From Paludibacteraceae bacterium (lineage in GTDB: Bacteria; Bacteroidota; Bacteroidia; Bacteroidales; Paludibacteraceae): a stretch of DNA of 45,902 nt. This document shows, piece after piece, positions 18,207 through 25,058 of the stretch. The notes under the pieces are model-generated. The model ran no database searches. It was not told where the DNA came from and worked only from the letters and a program-made list of their open reading frames with translations. The stretch covers positions 1 to 45,902 of the forward strand of contig JAFPZY010000054.1 in NCBI GenBank assembly GCA_017417025.1, in the 5' to 3' direction. The translations under genes were made by a program, and so were the position numbers. Positions within the stretch are counted from its first letter, which is position 1, and every line of letters begins with the position of its first letter.

Positions 18207-19322
18207 TCAGAAGGCGTATCCGACTCCGAGTCCGAGGACAGCCTTGAACTGCACGCGTTCAGCCATGTTGCCTTCCTTATCGGCGATAAGCACTCCGTTG
18301 TAGTACTTGAGGTCGGTGGAAAGTGTGACATTGAGGCACTTGAGGAACTGGTATGAGACAGCGACCGTCCAGTCCACATCGAAGTTACCGAAGCGCTGGT
18401 TGTTGTCGCGGTATTTCCAAGCCATGTTCTCGAGGTCGATGGAGGGGTCTTCTTTCTGCTTGTCAATCATCCAAGCCTCGGTGTAGATGCCGTCGTTGTA
18501 GGTGTAGAGTTTGGTTTTGTCCCAAGCATAGGGAGTGAAGAGGCTGAGGGTGGTTATAACCTTGAGGTCCTTGTAGGTGTAATTGACTGTTCCTTTGAGG
18601 TTAAGACCGAGCGATGCTTTGGCGTTGGTATATCGTTTCTCGTAGCCTTCGCCCTTCTGTACATAGGACCATGTGCCGTATTTTTCGCGCAGTTCGTCGC
18701 GGATTCCTCCGTTGCCGTCAGCATCAACAGCATACTGGTCGGCGAAGCGTTTCTGGAGCGCGTCGCTGACATAAGCGGTGGTGATACGTCCAGCTACGGG
18801 AGAGAGGTAAACAGAGAAGATGTTGTTGGGCTTCCAGTCAATACCGACTGAGATGTCGGTGTAAGAAGGAGCGAGGATGTTAGAGATGACAGGGTTGAAG
18901 TCGGGAGTGCCGGTGTATGTGCGTCCGAGGTCGAACTGCGTTTTGAAACCCGCCTGTGCGGTGAGATACCATGTGGGGTGGAACGCCCAACCGAACTTGG
19001 TGTTGAAGTCAAGGCGGTCGCTTGATTTCTGGAACTTGTCGTATTTCTGGTCAAGGAAACTGAGTCCGTACTCGACATCGAGGTTGGTTTCCCAGCTGAG
19101 GTTGTTCTTGTCGTAGAGGAGGCGCACCTTGCCGAAAGCGACACCGTTGAGGTTGTTCACACCACCGGCAGCCCAATTGACAAGCCCCGTGGCACTGGCA
19201 TTAAGTCCGACAACACCCGACCACTGCCAGTCTTTCTTTTCGGGTTCGGCTTTTTCATCCTGGGCAAAGAGAGCCGATGAGAATACGGCACAAGCCAAAA
19301 GAACGAAATATTTGGTTTTCAT
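18207..19322 (-). CDS. DUF3078 outer-membrane protein (second copy)
   Basis: The 371-residue protein has a signal peptide (MKTKYFVLLACAVFSSALFA, then QDEKAEPEKKDW) and a beta-barrel body: WSGVVGLNASATGLVNWAAGG near the start, alternating aromatic strands throughout, and the C-terminal strand VLGLGVGYAF ending in Phe, as in outer-membrane barrels. It lacks the long periplasmic coiled coil of the first DUF3078 protein (8504-9808). The function of the family is not established. It is followed 16 nt later by the zapB-like gene and preceded by a pair of direct repeats (19369-19411). Confidence 0.85.
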   Translation of the reverse strand: MKTKYFVLLACAVFSSALFAQDEKAEPEKKDWQWSGVVGLNASATGLVNWAAGGVNNLNGVAFGKVRLLYDKNNLSWETNLDVEYGLSFLDQKYDKFQKSSDRLDFNTKFGWAFHPTWYLTAQAGFKTQFDLGRTYTGTPDFNPVISNILAPSYTDISVGIDWKPNNIFSVYLSPVAGRITTAYVSDALQKRFADQYAVDADGNGGIRDELREKYGTWSYVQKGEGYEKRYTNAKASLGLNLKGTVNYTYKDLKVITTLSLFTPYAWDKTKLYTYNDGIYTEAWMIDKQKEDPSIDLENMAWKYRDNNQRFGNFDVDWTVAVSYQFLKCLNVTLSTDLKYYNGVLIADKEGNMAERVQFKAVLGLGVGYAF

Positions 19323-19368
19323 AACATTAAAAATTTATTTGTTTAATTTAACAATGTTTTTTATTTTA

Positions 19369-19411
19369 TAATTCTGTTTGTCAATATATTCATAATTCAG
19401 TCTGTCAATAT
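19369..19411 (-). repeat. Pair of 19-bp direct repeats upstream of the second DUF3078 gene
   Basis: On the minus strand ATATTGACAGACTGAATTA and ATATTGACAAACAGAATTA lie about 24 bp apart. The first covers the stop codon of the DJ-1 family gene. They may be a regulator binding site or a small local duplication. Confidence 0.5.
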
Positions 19412-19932
19412 TGTGCCGCGTCATAGATGCGGTCGGCCGTGTCGCTGCCTGCGAGTTTCTCGATGAGGCAGAAAGCGAAGTCGCTGCTCAGTCCGGGGCC
19501 TTTGGCAGTGATGATGTTCTGCGACTCGACGACGAGTCCGCCCACGTAGCTTTCCCCGAGCGCGTCTTCACAGCCAGGGTAGCAAGTAGCCTGTTTGCCT
19601 TTCAGGATACCGAGTTTGCCCAGTACGGCCGGTGCGGCGCAGATGGCGGCGATGAGTTTGCCCTCGCCGTTATGCTTGCAGAGCAGGTCGCACAAGAGTG
19701 CGTTAGCGTCAAGCCGTGTCTGCCCGCCGGGGAGGATGAGCGTCTCTGCATCAGAGAAGTCGATGTTCTCGATGAGTCCGTCGGCCTCGACAGCAATGTT
19801 GTGTGCGCCCTGCACCATAGAAATGCCGGTGATGCTGACAGTGGTAAGACTGATACCTGCTCGACGCAGGAGGTCAATTGTTGTAACGGCCTCGATTTCC
19901 TCAAATCCGTTGTCAAGGAACAGATAATTCAT
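19405..19932 (-). CDS. DJ-1/PfpI family protein
   Basis: This 175-residue cytoplasmic protein belongs to the DJ-1/YajL branch. The nucleophilic elbow cysteine is C98 (LIAAICAAPAVLG) and the acidic partner is in FEEIEAV (about 12-15). LILPGG (65-70) and ITAKGPGLSSDFA complete the family pattern. Family members have been described as stress-protective chaperones, glyoxalases or deglycases, with debated activity. It lies 35 nt after the tonB-like gene and may share the long pdxJ-to-rny transcript. Confidence 0.88.
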   Translation of the reverse strand: MNYLFLDNGFEEIEAVTTIDLLRRAGISLTTVSITGISMVQGAHNIAVEADGLIENIDFSDAETLILPGGQTRLDANALLCDLLCKHNGEGKLIAAICAAPAVLGKLGILKGKQATCYPGCEDALGESYVGGLVVESQNIITAKGPGLSSDFAFCLIEKLAGSDTADRIYDAAQY

Positions 19933-19967
19933 AAGTATAAGATTTTTGTCGGTAGGTTGCTTTGTTG

Positions 19968-20801
19968 TTATCTGAATTTGAATATATAGGTGATGGAGCC
20001 CATTTGTTTGTCGGGGCGGTCCACAGAGCTGAACTCGGCTTTGTACGCTGCTTTGACTGCAATCTGCTTAGTGGTTTCGTCAGAGACTGTTGTTCCTGCT
20101 CCGACACGCGCCTGAATGACTTTGCCGGCGGCATCGACGGTGATGTTGACCACCACTTTTCCTTCCTGCCTGAAGTCTGCCGAGGGTTTGGGGAGCGAGC
20201 CCCGCAGCTGCCGTCCGTCGAGGCTCCAGCTGTTGCCACCGCTTATGCCGTGGCCTATGGGATTGCCTTTTGTGTCAGAGGAAGCAGACTCACGGCTGTC
20301 GCCCTGCGCTCCTTCGGGAGAGTCGGTGTTGCCGAACAAAGCCCCCATCTGTGCAGCCTTGTCTTTGGCAGCCTGCTCTTTTGCCCGCTGCTCGGCGAGA
20401 GCTTTTTCGCGTGCTTCCTGCTCAAGACGCTCGCGTTCACGCTGCTCGGCTTCACGTTTGCGCTGCTCCGCCAGTGCCTGCTCCTGCTGTTTGCGCTGCT
20501 TCTCCTGCTCTTCGCGGAGTTTGACATCGTAGTCGTCCTCCTGCGTGAGGAGGTTGTTGTCGGACGGAGCGGCAGCGGGAGGCGGAGGAGTAACAGGCGG
20601 CACGGGCTCGGAGACGGGCTCCACCCTGCCCTGCGGGATACCGCCGCCCATGTCGGCAGAGCCGAAAGAGACCTCTATGCCTTCGTCCTCTTCGGGGGCG
20701 GGAACGCCTATCGTGACAAACCACAACAGCAAAAACAGAAGCAGCATCACCCCTGCGGTGATGACGGAAGCCTCGGTATGTGACTGTGTTTCGGTCTTCA
20801 T
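19968..20801 (-). CDS. TonB/TolA-like energy transducer
   Basis: The 277-residue protein has one N-terminal transmembrane helix (about 15-33), a proline-rich part (VPPVTPPPPAAAP), a long Glu/Gln/Arg/Lys/Ala-rich helix (about 90-150, TolA-like) and a C-terminal beta domain (about 195-277: LPKPSADFRQEGKVVVNITV, then TYIFKFR). This is the layout of periplasm-spanning proteins that pass ExbB/ExbD energy to the outer membrane. It overlaps exbD by ATGA. Whether it serves TonB-dependent receptors or a Tol-like role cannot be told; the helical linker resembles TolA. Confidence 0.85.
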   Translation of the reverse strand: MKTETQSHTEASVITAGVMLLLFLLLWFVTIGVPAPEEDEGIEVSFGSADMGGGIPQGRVEPVSEPVPPVTPPPPAAAPSDNNLLTQEDDYDVKLREEQEKQRKQQEQALAEQRKREAEQRERERLEQEAREKALAEQRAKEQAAKDKAAQMGALFGNTDSPEGAQGDSRESASSDTKGNPIGHGISGGNSWSLDGRQLRGSLPKPSADFRQEGKVVVNITVDAAGKVIQARVGAGTTVSDETTKQIAVKAAYKAEFSSVDRPDKQMGSITYIFKFR

Positions 20802-21205
20802 TTCCTGGTTGCTATAACAAGTTTCATCTTATGCTGGTTGGCTATGTCGAGTACGTGGACGACCTCTTTGTAGGCGATGTCCTCGTCTGCATGGAGTGCG
20901 ATGTACATAGCAGAGTCCTGCTGCTGGACGGAGGAGAGGTAGAGCTCGAGGTCTTCCTGATTGATTTTCACGGGTTTCTCTCTGCCGAGCGCGACAGAGT
21001 AAGTGCCGAGATTGTCGATAAAGACTTTAGCCACGACCTGCTTTGTATTGGTTTTCGCCCTTGCCTGGGGGAGGTTGATTTTGATGTCGTTAGGCGAGGA
21101 CATAGTGCTTGCCATGACGAAGAAGAGCAAGAGCAGGAAAATGAGGTCGGTCATGGAGGACATTGCGAAAGTCGCCTCCACGCGGTTTCTGCGTTTGAGT
21201 GCCAT
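20798..21205 (-). CDS. exbD: ExbD/TolR family biopolymer transport protein
   Basis: The 135-residue protein has a short cytoplasmic start, one transmembrane helix (about 19-37) and a periplasmic domain. The essential membrane aspartate is D20 (SSMTDLIFLLLLFF). With ExbB it forms the proton channel that energises the TonB-like partner. It overlaps the tonB-like gene by four bases and starts 12 nt after exbB ends. Many Bacteroidetes have two exbD genes in tandem; only one is present here. Confidence 0.92.
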   Translation of the reverse strand: MALKRRNRVEATFAMSSMTDLIFLLLLFFVMASTMSSPNDIKINLPQARAKTNTKQVVAKVFIDNLGTYSVALGREKPVKINQEDLELYLSSVQQQDSAMYIALHADEDIAYKEVVHVLDIANQHKMKLVIATRK

Positions 21206-21217
21206 AGTAGAGTTGTG

Positions 21218-21907
21218 TTATGCCGGTTCGTTGAGCAGGTCCATAAACTCCATAGTGCGTCCTTCGAGCTGCCGCACCACACCGTCGATGCGTGCGACGA
21301 GGATATTGTAGGCGAACATGGCAAGGATACCGACGATGAGGCCTCCGATGGTGGTCACCATAGCCTGATACATGCCTTCGCTGAGCGCGCTCATTTCAAT
21401 AACTCCGCTTGCGTTCTGCGCCATGTTGTAGAAAGTCTGCACCATACCGAGGACAGTGCCGAGGAAGCCCAACATAGGAGCTCCGGCAGCGATAGTGGCC
21501 ATGATGACAAGTCCTTTCTCCAGTTTACCGACTTCGAGGTTGCCGACATTTTCGACAGCGACCTGCACGTCCTGCATAGGCCGTCCTATACGCGTGATGC
21601 CTTTTTCCACCATGCGCGCGGCGGGTGTGTCGGTGGAGCGGCAGAGGTTCATGGCAGAGTCGATTTTGCCCTCGTGGATATAGTCTTTAATCCTGTCCAT
21701 GAACGACTTGTCCTCCTGTTGTGCTTTGCGCAGCACGACCATGCGCTCCACAAACAGATAGACGGCTCCAGCCAGGAGCAGGGCGAGGATAATCATAATC
21801 CATCCGCCGTATTGCGCCATGGTCCAGAGGTTCATAGACTGGCCTGTAGTTTCTCCCATAACGGCCAACGAGTCGGCCGCAGCAGTTGTTTCAATCTGAA
21901 AAAGCAT
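21218..21907 (-). CDS. exbB: ExbB/TolQ/MotA family proton channel protein
   Basis: The 229-residue protein has three transmembrane segments (about 33-55, 128-158 and 175-205). It has the family stretch EKGLVIMATIAAGAPMLGFLGTVLGMVQTF and MVTTIGGLIVGILAMFAYN near the C-terminus. It forms the pentameric stator that holds ExbD. It follows pdxJ by 68 nt and precedes exbD by 12 nt. Confidence 0.93.
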   Translation of the reverse strand: MLFQIETTAAADSLAVMGETTGQSMNLWTMAQYGGWIMIILALLLAGAVYLFVERMVVLRKAQQEDKSFMDRIKDYIHEGKIDSAMNLCRSTDTPAARMVEKGITRIGRPMQDVQVAVENVGNLEVGKLEKGLVIMATIAAGAPMLGFLGTVLGMVQTFYNMAQNASGVIEMSALSEGMYQAMVTTIGGLIVGILAMFAYNILVARIDGVVRQLEGRTMEFMDLLNEPA

Positions 21908-21975
21908 AGTTTTATTAGTTTGTTTTATTGTTTATGTGTTCTGTATATTCAATAGTGCGCCACGCGAGCGGCGGG

Positions 21976-22692
21976 TTATTTGCCGAGGCAGGCTCTGTAG
22001 CGGCTTATGGTTTCCTTCATGCCGAAATAGAGCATGTCGGCGATGACCGCCTGGCCGATGCTGACCTCCGCCGTCCAGGGGAAGGCACGGACGAAGTCGG
22101 TGAGGTTATGCAGATTAAGGTCGTGCCCTGCATTAAGCCCCAGCCCCAGTTCGCGCGCTTTTTCGGCAGCGGGGCGATAGAGTTCTATCGCTTTCTGCGG
22201 GTCAGCGGGATAGAGCTCCGCGTAGGGGCCGGTGTAGAGTTCGACACGGTCGGCACCCGCTTTGTGCGCATACTCCACCATCTCCGGGTCAGCGTCCACG
22301 AAGATGCTGACTCTTATGCCCGCCGCTTTGAACTTACGGACGAGCGTAGTGAGTTTGGCGAGGTGGGTGCGTGTGTCCCATCCGTGGTTGGAGGTGAGCT
22401 GGTCGGCCGCATCGGGGACGAGTGTGACCTGCTCGGGGCGGATGTCAAGCACCAGCTCCACGAAAGGCGGCTCGGGGTTGCCCTCGATGTTGAGCTCGGT
22501 AGTGACCAGAGGCCTCAAGGCATAGACATCGGAGCGGCGTATGTGCCTTTCGTCAGGGCGCGGGTGCACCGTAATGCCCTCTGCCCCACACTTTTGCGCC
22601 TCAACAGCAAACGCTTCCACGTCAGGTGTGTTGCCGCCCCGAGCGTTGCGCAAGGTGGCTACCTTGTTAATATTGATGCTTAATCTTGTCAT
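21976..22692 (-). CDS. pdxJ: Pyridoxine 5'-phosphate synthase
   Basis: PdxJ condenses 1-deoxy-D-xylulose 5-phosphate with 3-amino-2-oxopropyl phosphate to form pyridoxine 5'-phosphate in the DXP-dependent vitamin B6 pathway. From the ATG at 22692 the protein has 238 residues and begins MTRLSININKVATLRNARGG, the family start. GITVHPRPDERHI, LYTGPYAEL, GLGLNAGHDLN and EVSIGQAVIADML are typical TIM-barrel motifs of PdxJ. It heads a long same-strand series with the Exb/Ton genes. Its promoter is at 22736-22766. Confidence 0.95.
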   Translation of the reverse strand: MTRLSININKVATLRNARGGNTPDVEAFAVEAQKCGAEGITVHPRPDERHIRRSDVYALRPLVTTELNIEGNPEPPFVELVLDIRPEQVTLVPDAADQLTSNHGWDTRTHLAKLTTLVRKFKAAGIRVSIFVDADPEMVEYAHKAGADRVELYTGPYAELYPADPQKAIELYRPAAEKARELGLGLNAGHDLNLHNLTDFVRAFPWTAEVSIGQAVIADMLYFGMKETISRYRACLGK

Positions 22693-22735
22693 AATATTAT
22701 GCACTGCATTTTATACCTTTGCACAAATTACGCTG

Positions 22736-22766
22736 CAAAGTTACAATAAAAAATCGGGACCTGCAA
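22736..22766 (-). promoter_or_regulatory. Promoter of pdxJ and the Exb/Ton genes
   Basis: On the minus strand TTGC (22766-22763) and TAACTTTG (22743-22736) are 19 nt apart. Confidence 0.7.
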
Positions 22767-22889
22767 GCAAAAGTGATTTTATTTTTTCGGCAGGGTGCTT
22801 TTTGTGTGCTTTCGGGCGGTCTGCCACGTGGAATTGAGGGGGGGCCAAAGGCAGGTAAGGGTGTAATCAGGGCAGGGTGATGACGGGAG

Positions 22890-22944
22890 AATCACCTACT
22901 AATCACCTACTAATAACCTACTAATCACCTACTAATCACCTACT
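22890..22944. repeat. Five tandem copies of an 11-bp repeat (AATCACCTACT)
   Basis: Copies start at 22890, 22901, 22912, 22923 and 22934, with one mismatch in one copy. Its reverse complement differs at two positions from the 11-bp unit at 2202-2245. Confidence 0.8.
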
Positions 22945-22950
22945 ATCTAT

Positions 22951-23296
22951 AGTCGAAAGTCAAAAGTCGAAAGTCGAAAGCCTAATTAGTCAATAGGCGA
23001 AAGGCGAAGGTCGAAAGCCTAATTAGTCGAAAGGCGAAAGGCGAAGGTCGAAAGCCTAATTAGTCGAAAGTCAAAAGTCGAAAGTCGAAAGCCGGATTAG
23101 TCTATAGTCGAAGGTCAAAAGTCGAAGGTCGAAAGCCTAATTAGTCAATAGTCGAAAGGCGAAAGGCGAAGGTCGAAAGCCTAATTAGTCAATAGTCGAA
23201 AGGCAAAAGTCGAAAGTCGAAAGCCGGAGTAGTCTATAGGCGAAAGGCGAAGGTCAAAAGTCGAAAGGCGAAAGGCGAAGGGCGACAGGCGAAAGA
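22951..23296. repeat. Two-level tandem repeat: heptamers inside 37/44-bp units
   Basis: The region is made of 7-bp words (AGTCGAA, AGGCGAA, AGTCAAA, GGTCGAA). These are grouped into about eight units of 37 or 44 bp, most ending in AAAGCCTAATTAGTC or a GGATT variant. The two unit sizes differ by one heptamer. It fills the gap between the pdxJ promoter and the VanX operon terminator. There is no gene here and no CRISPR-like spacer pattern. Confidence 0.75.
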
Positions 23297-23312
23297 GAGG
23301 GAGGAGGAGAGA

Positions 23313-23340
23313 TAAAAAAGCCCCTGCTTAACGGCAGGGG
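23313..23340 (-). terminator. Terminator overlapping the end of the VanX-like gene
   Basis: On the minus strand CCCCTGC, a loop containing the stop codon (CGTTAA), GCAGGGG and then CTTTTTT. The 5' arm of the stem is coding sequence and the TAA stop sits in the loop. Confidence 0.8.
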
Positions 23341-24044
23341 GCGGAAACGGGAAAATCGAAATAGGTGTCGGGGTACGGCTCGTCGGCCAGAGTGAAGTGC
23401 CACCACTCGGAGTCAATGGGCTCAAAACCGTGTTTGAGCATTGCATTGCGGAGAATGAGGCGGTTGGTGCACTGCATGTAGGTCAGACGGCGGTAGTCGG
23501 GATGACTCTCCTCGCCGAACCAGTCGAAAGGAGTGCCCATGTCCAACTCTTTGCCAGTAGCCACCTCGACAAGTGTGAGGTCCACCGTAGAGCCCCGAGA
23601 ATGACTTGAGCGCGCGTAGATATAGCCCTGCTCAAAGAGCACACTCTTGTCCACCATGGGATAGAAGACGGCTTTCATGGCCGTGTCCTGCAAGTTCTCC
23701 GCCCAGCGGATAAAGTGATTGACAGCACGTTGCGGACGATAGGTATCCCAGATCTTGAGCCTGTATCCCTTCGCCTTCAGCTCGTCGCTGACCACGCGCA
23801 GGGAGTCCGCAGCGCGGCGCGTCATAAGGGCAACGGGCTGCTCGTAGCCGTCGATGCGGGAGCCGACGAAATTGTAGGTGCTGTAATAGCGTATTTCGAG
23901 AATGGCATCGGGCACGACATCCGTCACAAGCGTGAAGTCGGACATGTCCATTACGGGGTCAAGCGGCGCGCTCTGCCGAGAGTCCTGCCTGCAGCAAGCG
24001 GCACAGGCAAGTGCCGCAAACACAAAAAGAATGAGTTTCTGCAT
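23328..24044 (-). CDS. D-alanyl-D-alanine dipeptidase, VanX/DdpX family lipoprotein
   Basis: This 238-residue M15D zinc peptidase probably cleaves D-Ala-D-Ala or related cell-wall dipeptides. Zinc ligands H148 and D155 lie in SSHSRGSTVD, and H216 with the catalytic E213 in SEWWHF. R103 is in the conserved DTYRPQ. The N-terminus (MQKLILFVFAALACAAC) is a lipoprotein signal, so unlike cytoplasmic VanX of resistant enterococci it acts in the periplasm. With no vanHA neighbours, recycling of D-Ala-D-Ala is more likely than glycopeptide resistance. It is the last gene of a five-gene operon and its stop is embedded in the terminator. Confidence 0.88.
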   Translation of the reverse strand: MQKLILFVFAALACAACCRQDSRQSAPLDPVMDMSDFTLVTDVVPDAILEIRYYSTYNFVGSRIDGYEQPVALMTRRAADSLRVVSDELKAKGYRLKIWDTYRPQRAVNHFIRWAENLQDTAMKAVFYPMVDKSVLFEQGYIYARSSHSRGSTVDLTLVEVATGKELDMGTPFDWFGEESHPDYRRLTYMQCTNRLILRNAMLKHGFEPIDSEWWHFTLADEPYPDTYFDFPVSAPCR

Positions 24045-24055
24045 ATTGTATAGTT

Positions 24056-25015
24056 TTAATTATCAGTCTTCTGCATGAGTCCGTGCTTTTTGACGGCCTT
24101 GCCAAGCATGGTGAGGAAGTCGCGTCGGAAGTCGTCGTAGTTGTCAGGGTGCAGGGTGCCCATAGCATCAATGCGCCCCTCTTCGAAGCTCAGATTCAAC
24201 TGGAACCACTCGCTGTTGGCGTAGTCCTCCGCCGTGGCCTCATAGTCCATCCAGTTGGTGAGTCCGTATTTCCTGACCAGCCGCGCAAAGCCCTTCCAGT
24301 CAATCTCATTGTCCGGCACGACAGTGCAGCAGGAGAACTCGCCGACGGGGAAAAAGTCGCCGCTGCAGGAGCGGACCCGCACCTCGTAGTTGTACTGGCG
24401 GATACCCTGTCTGGAAATCATGACTTCGTACCTGTCACTGCCCGAACTGCCACTCTGAATGAAGTTGGCCATGATGAAAGTGGGTTCGCCAGACACGCCT
24501 TTCTCTATTTTCTTTTGGCGCGCGACGGCATACAGGCGCTCGCAGCAAGGCTCAAAGAGGCGCTGCAGGTCATCGGAGAAGTCCCTAAAGCCGGCAGGGA
24601 AATCGTTCATTCCGTGAGCATTAACTGTCTTGCCGTTAGCGTAAGTGATATATAGAGAAAAACCGCTGCCGTCGCTGACAAAGCGATTGACCTTGTCAAA
24701 GCCATTGTAGCGCCTGACATTGTGCTTAACACAGAGTTCCTCCAACGCGCGGACGAAATCGGAGCCGACAGTGTCGGTTATCTCGCCGTAGTCATAGTGA
24801 CGCATATCCTCGACAGTGAGCGTAGCCGTCCCGTCGTCCGCCACACGGACAGTGTAGGTGTGGGTATTGCCGCCTATGGTGCCGTCAAAATGATAACTGA
24901 AACTTCGGATACGGGCATCGTTGTCCGAGACTGAATTGCCGGCACAGGACAAAAAAGAAAATACACCAGACATAAGCATAACAGCTGCAGTTCGTGCAAA
25001 AATATGTAGTTTCAT
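24056..25015 (-). CDS. Lipoprotein of unknown function with an internal duplication
   Basis: From the ATG at 25015 the protein has 319 residues. The N-terminus MKLHIFARTAAVMLMSGVFSFLSC has a lipobox ending at C24. I do not recognise the family. Two related halves are visible: one ends in YANGKTVNAHGMNDFPAGF and RDFSDDLQRLF, the other in SFEEGRIDAMGTLHPDNYDD and FRRDFLTMLG, each preceded by a strand-rich part and a helix with a conserved Asn-Gly/Trp turn. The gene lies 43 nt after the M23 peptidase and 11 nt before the VanX-like gene, so it may take part in the same cell-wall process. An upstream in-frame start at 25096 would overlap the M23 gene and is rejected. Confidence 0.7.
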   Translation of the reverse strand: MKLHIFARTAAVMLMSGVFSFLSCAGNSVSDNDARIRSFSYHFDGTIGGNTHTYTVRVADDGTATLTVEDMRHYDYGEITDTVGSDFVRALEELCVKHNVRRYNGFDKVNRFVSDGSGFSLYITYANGKTVNAHGMNDFPAGFRDFSDDLQRLFEPCCERLYAVARQKKIEKGVSGEPTFIMANFIQSGSSGSDRYEVMISRQGIRQYNYEVRVRSCSGDFFPVGEFSCCTVVPDNEIDWKGFARLVRKYGLTNWMDYEATAEDYANSEWFQLNLSFEEGRIDAMGTLHPDNYDDFRRDFLTMLGKAVKKHGLMQKTDN

Positions 25016-25058
25016 AACAAAGCTTCGTGCGTTATTCCCTGTTGTGCCGGATGTGTTG

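Noticed and set aside
22890-23296. Possible CRISPR array or integron cassette repeats
   Set aside because: The structure is pure tandem repeat (11-bp and then heptamer-based units) with no spacers, integrase or attC-like sites.
23328-24044. Glycopeptide-resistance vanX
   Set aside because: The catalytic motifs fit VanX, but a lipoprotein signal is present and no vanH, vanA/B or vanRS genes are nearby. Cell-wall recycling is the simpler reading.
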